Below, in pieces: positions 22,859 to 30,264 of a DNA stretch of 30,884 nt (the first letter of the stretch is position 1; each line of letters starts with the position of its first letter). The stretch is from NCBI GenBank assembly GCA_964537965.1, contig CAZIDB010000023.1, forward strand, positions 1 through 30,884. Reading direction: 5' to 3'. The notes under the pieces were generated by a model, which saw only the letters and a list, made by a program, of their open reading frames with translations, searched no databases and was not told the origin of the DNA. A program made the translations under genes and the position numbers. This DNA is from SURF-24 sp964537965. GTDB lineage: Bacteria; Bacteroidota; Ignavibacteria; Ignavibacteriales; SURF-24.

Positions 22859-24204
22859 ATACATCTATCTTAATTATTGATGATGAAAAACCGCAGCGCG
22901 AATCCCTTGGCGGTTATTTTAAAAAGAAAAACTTTGATGTTCATCTTGCTGATTCCGGAAAGAGCGGAATTGAAAAAGCAAAATCTAATCTTATTGATAT
23001 TGTTCTTACGGATTATAAAATGCCAGATATGACCGGCTACGATGTTCTACTTGAGATGAAAAAAATCAATCCTGCTATTGATGTAATTCTGATGACAGCA
23101 TATGGTAACATTGAGACTGCAGTTGAAGCGATGAAAGCAGGCGCGTCAAGCTATCTTCAAAAACCTGTCAATCTTGATGAGCTTGATGTTCTTGTAGATC
23201 GTGCCCTGCTTGGAAAGCAGATTGTTTCTGAAAATAAAAAACTTAAAGAAGAACTTAGCGGTAAATTTAAATTTGATAACATTATCTACCAGAGCAGTGA
23301 ACTTGAAGAAGCATTAAACATTGCAGGCAGAGTTGCCGGAAGCAATGCTGCAGTTCTGATAAGAGGTGAAAGCGGTACGGGAAAAGAATTATTTGCAAAG
23401 GCAATTCATTTTGCAAGCGATAGAAAGAATGAGCCCTTTATTACTGTTAACTGTGCAGCTTTACCGGAGACACTTCTTGAAAGCGAGATGTTTGGTTACG
23501 AAAAGGGCGCATTTACCGGTGCCGACCAGAAGCGGATTGGAAGATTTGAAGAAGCTAAAAGCGGAACAATATTTATTGATGAGGTCGGCGATGTTTCTCC
23601 TGCAATGCAGGTTAAACTTTTGCGTGTTCTTCAGGGTGGTGAGTTTTCCAGGCTTGGCTCTAATCAGGTTATTAAAACAAACGCAAGAATAATTACTGCA
23701 ACAAACAGGAATCTTGAAAAGCTAATAAAAAGCAATTCCTTCAGAGAAGATTTTTATTACAGGATTAATGTTGTCTCAATAAATATTCCTCCTTTAAGGG
23801 AAAGAAGAGATGATATTCCCTTGCTTATAGATTTCTTTGTAAGAAAGTTTGATCATCCCGAAAAACAGTTAACCAGGGAAGCGCTGGACATTCTGATGAA
23901 ATATGATTATCCCGGCAATGTACGCGAGCTTGAAAATATTGTTCAGCGTGCCTGTGTTCTTTCAAGAGGAAATACGATTTCAACAAATGACCTTCCGCTT
24001 AATGTAAGATCGCTAAAAGCAGAAAATAACAGTTCTGAATTTCAGCCAAGGATTGATGATATCAATCTGCAGGTGGAAGCTTTGGAAAAAGAAATTATTC
24101 AAATGGCATTAAAGGAAACAAACGGCAATCAATCCAAAGCGGCAAAGCTGCTTAATATTTCCGAAAGGAATCTCCGTTATAAACTTGAAAAGATGAAAAC
24201 ATAA
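22855..24204 (+). CDS. NtrC-family sigma-54-dependent response regulator
   Basis: This 449-aa protein contains a receiver domain (phospho-acceptor D53 in VLTDYKMPD, K103), a sigma-54-interacting AAA+ ATPase with Walker A GESGTGKE (171-178), the GAFTGA loop (218-223) and Walker B TIFIDEVGD, and a C-terminal Fis-type helix-turn-helix (NGNQSKAAKLLNISERNLRYKLEKM). GAFTGA is intact, so it should activate sigma-54 polymerase. The ATG overlaps the kinase stop. The best candidate targets are the two flanking small secreted protein genes, which share an operator-like motif and sigma-54-like elements. Response to phosphorylation is inferred from family. Confidence 0.95.
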   Translation: MNTSILIIDDEKPQRESLGGYFKKKNFDVHLADSGKSGIEKAKSNLIDIVLTDYKMPDMTGYDVLLEMKKINPAIDVILMTAYGNIETAVEAMKAGASSYLQKPVNLDELDVLVDRALLGKQIVSENKKLKEELSGKFKFDNIIYQSSELEEALNIAGRVAGSNAAVLIRGESGTGKELFAKAIHFASDRKNEPFITVNCAALPETLLESEMFGYEKGAFTGADQKRIGRFEEAKSGTIFIDEVGDVSPAMQVKLLRVLQGGEFSRLGSNQVIKTNARIITATNRNLEKLIKSNSFREDFYYRINVVSINIPPLRERRDDIPLLIDFFVRKFDHPEKQLTREALDILMKYDYPGNVRELENIVQRACVLSRGNTISTNDLPLNVRSLKAENNSSEFQPRIDDINLQVEALEKEIIQMALKETNGNQSKAAKLLNISERNLRYKLEKMKT

Positions 24205-24222
24205 TTCGACTATTCTGCCGTC
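24205..24222 (+). promoter_or_regulatory. Operator-like motif upstream of the second secreted-protein gene
   Basis: TTCGACTATTCTGCCGTC matches the element at 20702-20719 at 14 of 18 bases, sharing TTCGACTA and TCTG. It begins at the end of the regulator gene and about 115 bases before ATG 24319. The left arm is exact; the right arm is degenerate. Likely another binding site of the regulator just encoded. Confidence 0.5.
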
Positions 24223-24291
24223 TCAACTCGGTAAATTGGTCTGGTGTGCAATTCAATGTTTCATTTTTACCTATTAAAAGAAATTATTTAC

Positions 24292-24308
24292 CGGCACATA
24301 AATTGGAC
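24292..24308 (+). promoter_or_regulatory. Sigma-54-like element upstream of the 24319-24660 gene
   Basis: CGGCAC-N5-TTGGAC has the same spacing and ends as the element at 20646-20662 (CGGCAC-N5-TTGAAC). The predicted start would be near 24318, one base before the chosen ATG, which would make the transcript leaderless. That is a weakness of this assignment. Confidence 0.35.
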
Positions 24309-24318
24309 AAATGCTTGT

Positions 24319-24660
24319 ATGAAAATGTTTATTAAAATATTACTCGTTATGATTTTCGCTTTAACTTCTCTGAATGCACAGGAAAAGACATCACCGGAAA
24401 AGAAACAGGAGAAAGTTGAACAGGAAAAGAAAGCTCCTCAAACGGATGAAACTGTTAAGACTGATAATCCCGAACAGAAATTTGTTGATAAAAATGGTGA
24501 CGGTATTGATGATTCGAAACAGATGAAGGGAAAGATGAAAAGAAAGGGCAAGATGGATACGTTTGAAGATAAGGACGGCGATGGGATTAACGACAACCGG
24601 TGCCAGGGAATGGGCTGGGGTAAGGGAAGCCGAAAAGGACACGGAAAAAATTCAAGGTGA
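24319..24660 (+). CDS. Small secreted acidic-repeat protein (paralogue of 20251-20589)
   Basis: This 113-aa protein starts with a signal peptide (MKMFIKILLVMIFALTSLNA, cut before QEK), followed by a Lys/Glu-rich linker (residues 21-50), then two acidic units, VDKNGDGIDD and EDKDGDGINDN. The end is GMGWGKGSRKGHGKNSR, a Gly/Lys/basic tail. Domain order and motifs match the protein at 20251-20589. An earlier in-frame GTG at 24244 would add 25 residues in front of the signal peptide and is unlikely. ATG 24325 is a second option. It is followed directly by a barrel gene whose binding site overlaps its stop, so the two are probably one transcript. Function unknown. Confidence 0.75.
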   Translation: MKMFIKILLVMIFALTSLNAQEKTSPEKKQEKVEQEKKAPQTDETVKTDNPEQKFVDKNGDGIDDSKQMKGKMKRKGKMDTFEDKDGDGINDNRCQGMGWGKGSRKGHGKNSR

Positions 24661-24664
24661 ATGT

Positions 24665-25816
24665 TTGAACTTCTATAATAAATTCCTGATTGTATTTATA
24701 ATCGCTGCAACAACAACGGTAAGAGCACAGCTTTCCGGTTCAGTTGGTTATTCACTTCTTTATGACGATAATCCTTTCAGAGAAATTTCAAGCAGCGAGG
24801 AATTTGTTAACTCAGTTTCTACCGATCTTAATTTTCAGCCATCCCCGGATAATGAATTTTATCTGATGTACCAGGGAAATGTTAATGCATTTAAAAATGT
24901 TGGCGATAGATTTTATCAGTATCATTCATTTGGATTGAACTATAGTGCTATCCTTGGTAATGCCGAAGAAGAAAATATTTTTATGGGTGCCGATTATGAT
25001 ATTAAGAAAGGAACATCCGACTACAGCATTTATGATTACAGTATGTATTCAGCTTACATAAACGGTAAGATTGATTTTACAGAAAATATTTTTGGTAAAA
25101 TAGGTTACAGGCTTTCATCAAGAAATTATCCTTCACTTTACGATCTTACTCATTTTGAAAATCTTTTTTACGGTCAGGTATCAACTTTTTTCGAAACAAG
25201 GACAGGGCTATTCTTTGATATAGCTTTTGGCAATAAAAATTATTCAATGGTTGAAGAAACCAATGATTCTACTGGTATGATGGGCAAAGGAAAAGGCAAA
25301 GGTGCAATGGCTAAAGCAAACAATTATGAGAAGGATGTAAATGAGGCACAATTAAGAACAGCATTTAAAATTTCCCAGTCGGTTTTTGAAAACACAGGAA
25401 TAAGTCTTTTCTATCTTAACAGATTTAACCTTAGCTCTTCCGGTAAGAATCTTCAGTCAGCGGATTTTATTTACTCCAGTGATACAGAACTCTGGGATGA
25501 TCCTTATTCCTTTTCAAGCAATGAATATGGAATTACACTTACACAAAAACTTCCTCTAGAATTCATATTTAAACTATCTGCCGGATATTCACGCAGACAT
25601 TACACTGTAAACCTTGCGGATTCACTTAACCTTACACAACGAATAGACGGCAAAGCCGAATACTGGCTGGGCATTTCAAAAACATTTGAGTCCGTTCCTT
25701 TATTTGAATCCCTTGAACTAACTTTTGATTATATGCTCATCAGGAACAATTCAAACATGTCTCTCTTCTCCTACAAAAACAACATTGCACATATCGGAAT
25801 TGGATTGGAGTTTTAA
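24665..25816 (+). CDS. Outer-membrane beta-barrel protein with a Gly/Lys-rich loop
   Basis: This 384-aa protein starts at TTG 24665, giving a signal peptide (NFYNKFLIVFIIAATTTVRA, then QLSG). AAGGTGA precedes it and overlaps the previous stop. The frame is open back to 24563 but would run 34 residues through the previous gene. The body is rich in alternating aromatic residues (FYLMYQGNVNAF, IFGKIGYRLSS, FIFKLSAGYS) and ends with a typical barrel closing strand (NIAHIGIGLEF). A Gly/Lys-rich insert GMMGKGKGKGAMAKANN lies near residues 205-221 and echoes the tail of the neighbouring small proteins. It is not recognised as a named porin. Role in metal binding or export of the small proteins is speculative. 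Confidence 0.75.
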   Translation: MNFYNKFLIVFIIAATTTVRAQLSGSVGYSLLYDDNPFREISSSEEFVNSVSTDLNFQPSPDNEFYLMYQGNVNAFKNVGDRFYQYHSFGLNYSAILGNAEEENIFMGADYDIKKGTSDYSIYDYSMYSAYINGKIDFTENIFGKIGYRLSSRNYPSLYDLTHFENLFYGQVSTFFETRTGLFFDIAFGNKNYSMVEETNDSTGMMGKGKGKGAMAKANNYEKDVNEAQLRTAFKISQSVFENTGISLFYLNRFNLSSSGKNLQSADFIYSSDTELWDDPYSFSSNEYGITLTQKLPLEFIFKLSAGYSRRHYTVNLADSLNLTQRIDGKAEYWLGISKTFESVPLFESLELTFDYMLIRNNSNMSLFSYKNNIAHIGIGLEF

Positions 25817-25818
25817 AT

Positions 25819-25861
25819 CCTTCAAGGTTCTCAGTTCAATTAACATAAGTAACCTTGAAGG
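25819..25861. terminator. Inverted repeat after the barrel gene, possible terminator
   Basis: CCTTCAAGGTT (25819-25829) and AACCTTGAAGG (25851-25861) form a perfect 11-bp stem with a 21-base loop, three bases after the stop codon. There is no T-tract, so transcript end protection or a common intergenic repeat are alternatives. Confidence 0.5.
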
Positions 25862-26558
25862 TGCTTCATAACAGTGTAAGTTAGCTAAAATCTTCTAATC
25901 CCGAATACCGAACCATGCTTATTCAATTTGGGAATTAAACACTTTTTAGCGATTGATATTTCAGTTGATTTTGAATAGTAATTTCCCCAAACTTCCAACC
26001 AAGGTTTCAATTATTTCAACAATTATTATTTGAATCATCCGGATGGAGTCTTATTCATTTGCAAAAGAAAGACTCATATTGATGCCGGAGGCATCATACG
26101 TTGATAAAAGAATCAGGTCAAAAGATGTTCGACCCCTGCGGGGTCGTATGTGGATTGACGATATCTGGTGTTATCAACATATCATCCCTCCGGGATGAAG
26201 AGAATAGATTAATATGATTAAAGCCATTAAAGAAATATTTTTAATATGGAAAATAAACTATATGCTGATTCTGGCGGCATCAAACGTTGGTAGAAAAGAA
26301 TGAGGGAAAATTGGAAACGCGGCACGGTCAGGATCTGTAATAGAAATTCTCAATCATAATTTGAAAATACCGGTATTTGTATTTTCTACTTGAATATGTC
26401 TAATGTGAATCATAAAAATCTATATAATGATAAATCAAATATCAGTCGCAAAAATTGATATTGATTTTAACATTTAATTTCCTCAAACTTCCAACCAAGG
26501 TTTTCAGGTTTAACTTACATAGCAATTTATTTCCAAATAATAGGTATAGAGGTTTAAA
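25862..26558. repeat. Gene-free spacer with GC-rich palindromes and flanking direct repeats
   Basis: No protein frame is convincing here. The region has short GC-rich hairpins in an AT-rich background: GATGCCGGAGGCATC (26081-26095), CGACCCCTGCGGGGTCG (26130-26146) and TCATCCCTCCGGGATGA (26182-26198), plus a degraded copy of the first, GATTCTGGCGGCATC (26267-26281), whose flanks also match. A 28-base direct repeat, CAAACTTCCAACCAAGGTTT at its core, occurs at 25981-26008 and 26477-26505, bracketing the palindromes. It reads like accumulated short non-autonomous elements. Confidence 0.7.
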
Positions 26559-27245
26559 ATGATATTACCTAAGAAAGCATTGATTACTTTTCTGTTTATA
26601 TCTAACATTATTTTCGGTCAAAATTTATCAGTGGGTATTGTTTCTGGAATTAAATCATTTCCTGGTAACACCTATTATTCCAAAGACATTGGATGGCCGG
26701 GAATTTATGAGGTCAATGGTACAAAATCATGGTTTACTGGTTTGGGTTTTAGTAATGAATTAAATTTAGGAATAACAATAGATTATAGTTTATCTGACTT
26801 ACCCATAGGATTTACACTTGACTTTAATTACTCACCTATGAATGGAAAAAGTATCTGGCCAGATTGGGATTTGAATAATCCCGAGTTACCTCCCACTTAT
26901 AATGAAATAGAAGCCAGAATGGATTATTATTCTTTAGGACTTGGTTGCAAATATTTCTTTCCCTTAGAAAAATTCGAACCATATATCTCGGTTTCTGCTT
27001 TAATGAATTATTTCGGAGATGTTAAGAGTTATAGTAAAAAATATAATGTAGAAAATTTCGTAAACGATTATGGAAATAGATTTGGACTATCGATAGGTGC
27101 CGGCTTAAACTATAAGCTAACTCAATTAATTATTTTAAATGGTAATGTAGCGTTTGAAAAGAATAATTTAATAAATGCCAGGGAGGGTGAAGACGAGTTT
27201 AATACTTTAGTCTACAGATTTGGAATAGCGTTTAACATATTTTAA
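26559..27245 (+). CDS. Secreted outer-membrane beta-barrel protein
   Basis: This 228-aa protein has a signal peptide (ILPKKALITFLFISNIIFG, then QNLSVG) and the alternating pattern of an eight-stranded-type barrel: SNELNLGITIDYSL, DYYSLGLGCKYFFP, FGLSIGAGLNYKL, and a last strand VYRFGIAFNIF with an aromatic final residue. The start at ATG 26559 follows AGAGGTTTAAA. It is followed by a hairpin and T-run. No specific family is recognised beyond porin/OmpW-like design. It is alone between two spacers, so it is probably monocistronic. Confidence 0.75.
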   Translation: MILPKKALITFLFISNIIFGQNLSVGIVSGIKSFPGNTYYSKDIGWPGIYEVNGTKSWFTGLGFSNELNLGITIDYSLSDLPIGFTLDFNYSPMNGKSIWPDWDLNNPELPPTYNEIEARMDYYSLGLGCKYFFPLEKFEPYISVSALMNYFGDVKSYSKKYNVENFVNDYGNRFGLSIGAGLNYKLTQLIILNGNVAFEKNNLINAREGEDEFNTLVYRFGIAFNIF

Positions 27246-27260
27246 TAATTTCTTCCGGCT

Positions 27261-27308
27261 GTCAGGAACCATTTCCTGACATACTGAAACAGTGTTAAGT
27301 TTTTTTTT
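27261..27308 (+). terminator. Hairpin and T-run after the barrel gene
   Basis: GTCAGGAA (27261-27268) and TTCCTGAC (27273-27280) make a perfect 8-bp stem with a CCAT loop. A small stem ACTG/CAGT (27283-27293) and nine T residues (27300-27308) follow. The distance from the main stem to the T-run is long for a standard intrinsic terminator; the second stem is closer. Confidence 0.6.
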
Positions 27309-27430
27309 ATTGTTTCTTAAGCGTTTGCTCAATCTGATTATCTGCTTTAATAAAAAAAATAATAAGTTGAAAAAATTATAGGAGCTAAATGTTAAATATT
27401 TACCTTTTCTTCAAACAAAAAGGAAATCAC

Positions 27431-28528
27431 ATGAAATATTTATTGGTTCTTATAATATTATTTACTACAGCTTCATCTTTTGCTCAAACCACAACCTATT
27501 CCAAAGAAGAAGAAAGAATGGTCGCATTTGCCAACAATGGATTATCTTATGCGAAAAAATATGATTCGCTTTTGAACGTAAAGCCGGTAATTGATTCATG
27601 CCGGAGGTTTCTTAAGAAGTATCCAAGATCATTCGCAAAACCAAATGTGTTTTCTTACATGCTTGAAATGATAGTATTAATATCTAAAGATCTGGCAGAA
27701 ATAAATCCCCTGATTGATTCAGTATTATACTACGACCAATTGCCGGTTACAAAACAGAGAATTGGTGAAATTCTAATAACAAGAAATCTTGACATTAAAC
27801 GCGGAAGAGATTTAATAGCTGCTGCATTCTCCAAACTTACTGTGCCATATCATATTTATAATTCATATATGCTCATGGCAAAATCTGATATAACGTTGAG
27901 AAAATTTGCCTCGGCTAAAATAAATTATGAAAAAGCTTTGCAAACAGATTCTACGCGTGCCGAAGCATGGTATGAATATCTTGGATATCTGAATATGATG
28001 GAATTACCTAATGAAGCCGGTTCAGTTAGAAAAAAAATAATTGAATTAGAAAAAGAGGATAAACTACTTTATCTGGATTATACGAATATTAGTCCAAACA
28101 TTAATAAGAATATTTCAGGGCTATCCTTAATAAATCTGGATAAAAGAACATTTGATTTAAATTCTCTGGAAGGTAAAGTTGTGGTAATTAATTGTTTTAA
28201 CTTTTGGTGTGGGTACTGTGTAAAAGAATTTCCAACACTAAAAAAAATGATTAAGGAATTTCCTGAAGTCGAATTTGTCTTTCTTAACCTTGTAGAAACC
28301 GCCCCGGAATTAAGAGACAGGTATTTTAAAATGAATGAATTCAAATTTCTTGCAAAACAAAAAGTATTGTTCAGCACAATACAATTTAACAGAGAAATCT
28401 ATGGTAATGGTGTTCCTCAAACTTTAGTAATTGATAAGGAAGGAACTGTTCGATACGATTATTATGGATACAGAAAAGAATTAGAATCTGCTTTGCGTGG
28501 TAATTTACAAAAACTGATAAAGGAATGA
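27431..28528 (+). CDS. TlpA/ResA-like periplasmic thioredoxin-fold protein
   Basis: This 365-aa protein has a signal peptide (MKYLLVLIILFTTASSFA, cleaved before QTTT). Residues 25-225 are a helical TPR-like region (SAKINYEKALQTDSTRAEAWYEYLGYL). From about 228 it is a thioredoxin-fold domain with active site NFWCGYCVKEFP (C260, C263), a cis-Pro segment GNGVPQTLVIDKEG, and a C-terminal helix. It should reduce or exchange periplasmic disulfides, perhaps for cytochrome c maturation. ATG 27431 follows AAGGAAATCAC. An in-frame ATG at 27389, preceded by AGGAG, would add 14 residues in front of the signal peptide. Both ribosome sites look usable. Confidence 0.85.
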   Translation: MKYLLVLIILFTTASSFAQTTTYSKEEERMVAFANNGLSYAKKYDSLLNVKPVIDSCRRFLKKYPRSFAKPNVFSYMLEMIVLISKDLAEINPLIDSVLYYDQLPVTKQRIGEILITRNLDIKRGRDLIAAAFSKLTVPYHIYNSYMLMAKSDITLRKFASAKINYEKALQTDSTRAEAWYEYLGYLNMMELPNEAGSVRKKIIELEKEDKLLYLDYTNISPNINKNISGLSLINLDKRTFDLNSLEGKVVVINCFNFWCGYCVKEFPTLKKMIKEFPEVEFVFLNLVETAPELRDRYFKMNEFKFLAKQKVLFSTIQFNREIYGNGVPQTLVIDKEGTVRYDYYGYRKELESALRGNLQKLIKE

Positions 28529-28583
28529 ATTGGAATTGTTAAAGCAGTGATGTTTATATTGCACTAAACAATATAAGGTTACA

Positions 28584-29276
28584 ATGAAAACAGTTGGAAT
28601 AATAGGCGGCATTGCACCGGAATCAACAATAGTTTATTACAAAGAGATTGTAAATGCATTTATTAAACTAACGGATGAAAAGGTTTATCCTAAAATAATT
28701 ATTAACAGCATCGATATGAAAAAGATGCTGGGACAGCTTAATGAAAATAAACTGGATGAACTTACAGAATATATTCTTGATGAAATTGAAAAGCTTGTAA
28801 AAGCCGGTGCAGACTTCGGATTGCTTGCATCCAATACTCCGCATATTGTTTTTGACAGGATAAAAGAAAAATCTTCTCTTCCTTTGATTAGTATAGTTGA
28901 ATCCGCGTGCAGAAAAGCTAAAAGCCTTGGATTAAAAAAAGTATGCTTGCTTGGCACTAAGTTTACAATGCGGAACAGTTTCTATGAGAATGTTTTCCTG
29001 AAAGAAGATATAAAAATAGTAACGCCGGATGATCAATCGCAGGATTATATTCATAAAATCTATTTTGCTGAACTGGTAAGAGGAATTTTCCCAGATGAAA
29101 CCAAACAAAATCTGTTATGTATAGTTGATAAAATGATTGAAAGTGAAAACATAGAAGGAGTAATTTTAGGCGGAACTGAATTGCCATTAATTTTGAAAGA
29201 CGGCGACAGAGATATTCCGTTTTTAGATACAACAATGATACATGTTGAGGAAGTTATAAAAGAAATGATGGGATAA
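28584..29276 (+). CDS. Aspartate/glutamate racemase-family protein lacking both catalytic cysteines
   Basis: This 230-aa protein has the family start VGIIGGIAPESTIVYYK and the usual alternating fold. The two positions that normally hold the proton-transfer cysteines are changed: LASNTPHIVFD has S83 where CNTAH is typical, and VILGGTELPL has G197 where GCTE is typical. Members with one replaced cysteine are known to have one-sided activity; losing both suggests a non-racemase role or a different substrate. The residue pattern is otherwise well kept, so it is not decaying. The ATG follows AAGGTTACA. It is convergent with the DMT transporter and separated from the upstream thioredoxin by 55 bases. 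Confidence 0.85.
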   Translation: MKTVGIIGGIAPESTIVYYKEIVNAFIKLTDEKVYPKIIINSIDMKKMLGQLNENKLDELTEYILDEIEKLVKAGADFGLLASNTPHIVFDRIKEKSSLPLISIVESACRKAKSLGLKKVCLLGTKFTMRNSFYENVFLKEDIKIVTPDDQSQDYIHKIYFAELVRGIFPDETKQNLLCIVDKMIESENIEGVILGGTELPLILKDGDRDIPFLDTTMIHVEEVIKEMMG

Positions 29277-29292
29277 AAATTATACTAAAAGC

Positions 29293-29351
29293 CCTTCCCT
29301 TTGGCTTGCCTGATGCAAGCAGGGAAGGATTGTCCAAAGGACTCCTTTGGA
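29293..29351. terminator. Double hairpin between convergent genes
   Basis: The first stem is CCTTCCC (29293-29299) with GGGAAGG (29322-29328), closed inside by CTTGC/GCAAG. The second is TCCAAAGGA (29333-29341) with TCCTTTGGA (29343-29351), a perfect 9-bp arm with a one-base loop. It sits between the racemase stop and the transporter stop, where a bidirectional terminator is expected. No T-tract was seen. Confidence 0.55.
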
Positions 29352-29359
29352 TGGATGGG

Positions 29360-30238
29360 CTACTCCTGTAATATCAGCATTGAACCGCCGATGATAATTG
29401 CAGCAGCAATTGCTTTCTTTACAAGGTTACCTTCGTTAAATAATTTCCCTCCGATTATAGCAGCAAAGAAAACAGAGGTTCTCTTAACTGCAAGCACGAG
29501 TGAAACAGGGGCTAACTTAACTGCATGAATTTGAGTGTACCTGTATCCAACTGTAAGAAGAGCAACTACAATAACAAATAATAAAAGTTTTTTGTCGATT
29601 GATTTTATTTCACTGCCATCGCGTTTAACAACAAATAAAAATATTATACTAAAAATAAATGCGAAGAAAAATTGCTGGAATGCCATAAAATCAATTGGAG
29701 GAAGTTTGTACTGCTTTAATAAAAGCTTATCCATAATTGATGTGGCGGTAAAAAGCAGGAGCGCTAAAACAATATAACGGTAATCTTTTGATCTTAAGAA
29801 AATATGAAACGGCTCAAAAAATGTCTGAACCGGTTTTGTTTCCAGAATATAAGTGCCGACTAAAAGTAATCCCATTCCAATTATTTCCTGAAGGGATAAA
29901 GATTCTCCTAAAAGTATAAATGCAAATAAAGCTACAACTCCGGGAGATAATGCAAGCAGTGGAAGTGCACGGCTTATTTCCATATTCTTAAGTGACATCA
30001 TTACGCTTAGAAATGCCATTGCTCCCAGAATTGATTTGATAAAAAGTATGGCAAGACTAGTGGTGTTTAGGTTTCCGAAATCAATCTGGAAGAAGAATGG
30101 GATTGAGAATAAAAATCCAAATATGGAAACAAGGAATGAAAAATCAAGCGCTTTCATTTTAAACAGAGAGCGCTTTTCAAAAAGTGTAGACACAGCCGAA
30201 AATACGGCAGACAGTGACGCCAACAGGAACCAGTTCAT
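29360..30238 (-). CDS. EamA/DMT-superfamily membrane transporter
   Basis: This 292-aa protein has about ten helices arranged as two EamA repeats: the first ends around GESLSLQEIIGMGLLLVGTYIL, and the second has the matching pattern with KLFNEGNLVKKAIAAAIIIGGSMLIL. These helix-end motifs are typical of drug/metabolite exporters. The substrate cannot be deduced. The start at ATG 30238 has no clear Shine-Dalgarno. It follows the TonB-receptor gene on the same strand after 26 bases, but may be independent. Confidence 0.88.
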   Translation of the reverse strand: MNWFLLASLSAVFSAVSTLFEKRSLFKMKALDFSFLVSIFGFLFSIPFFFQIDFGNLNTTSLAILFIKSILGAMAFLSVMMSLKNMEISRALPLLALSPGVVALFAFILLGESLSLQEIIGMGLLLVGTYILETKPVQTFFEPFHIFLRSKDYRYIVLALLLFTATSIMDKLLLKQYKLPPIDFMAFQQFFFAFIFSIIFLFVVKRDGSEIKSIDKKLLLFVIVVALLTVGYRYTQIHAVKLAPVSLVLAVKRTSVFFAAIIGGKLFNEGNLVKKAIAAAIIIGGSMLILQE

Positions 30239-30264
30239 TTAATTACTTTTTTTTGTTGGGTAAA

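Noticed and set aside
24563..24664. N-terminal extension of the barrel protein back to 24563
   Set aside because: It would overlap the upstream gene by 98 bases and hide the signal peptide; the TTG at 24665 has a ribosome site and an immediate signal sequence.
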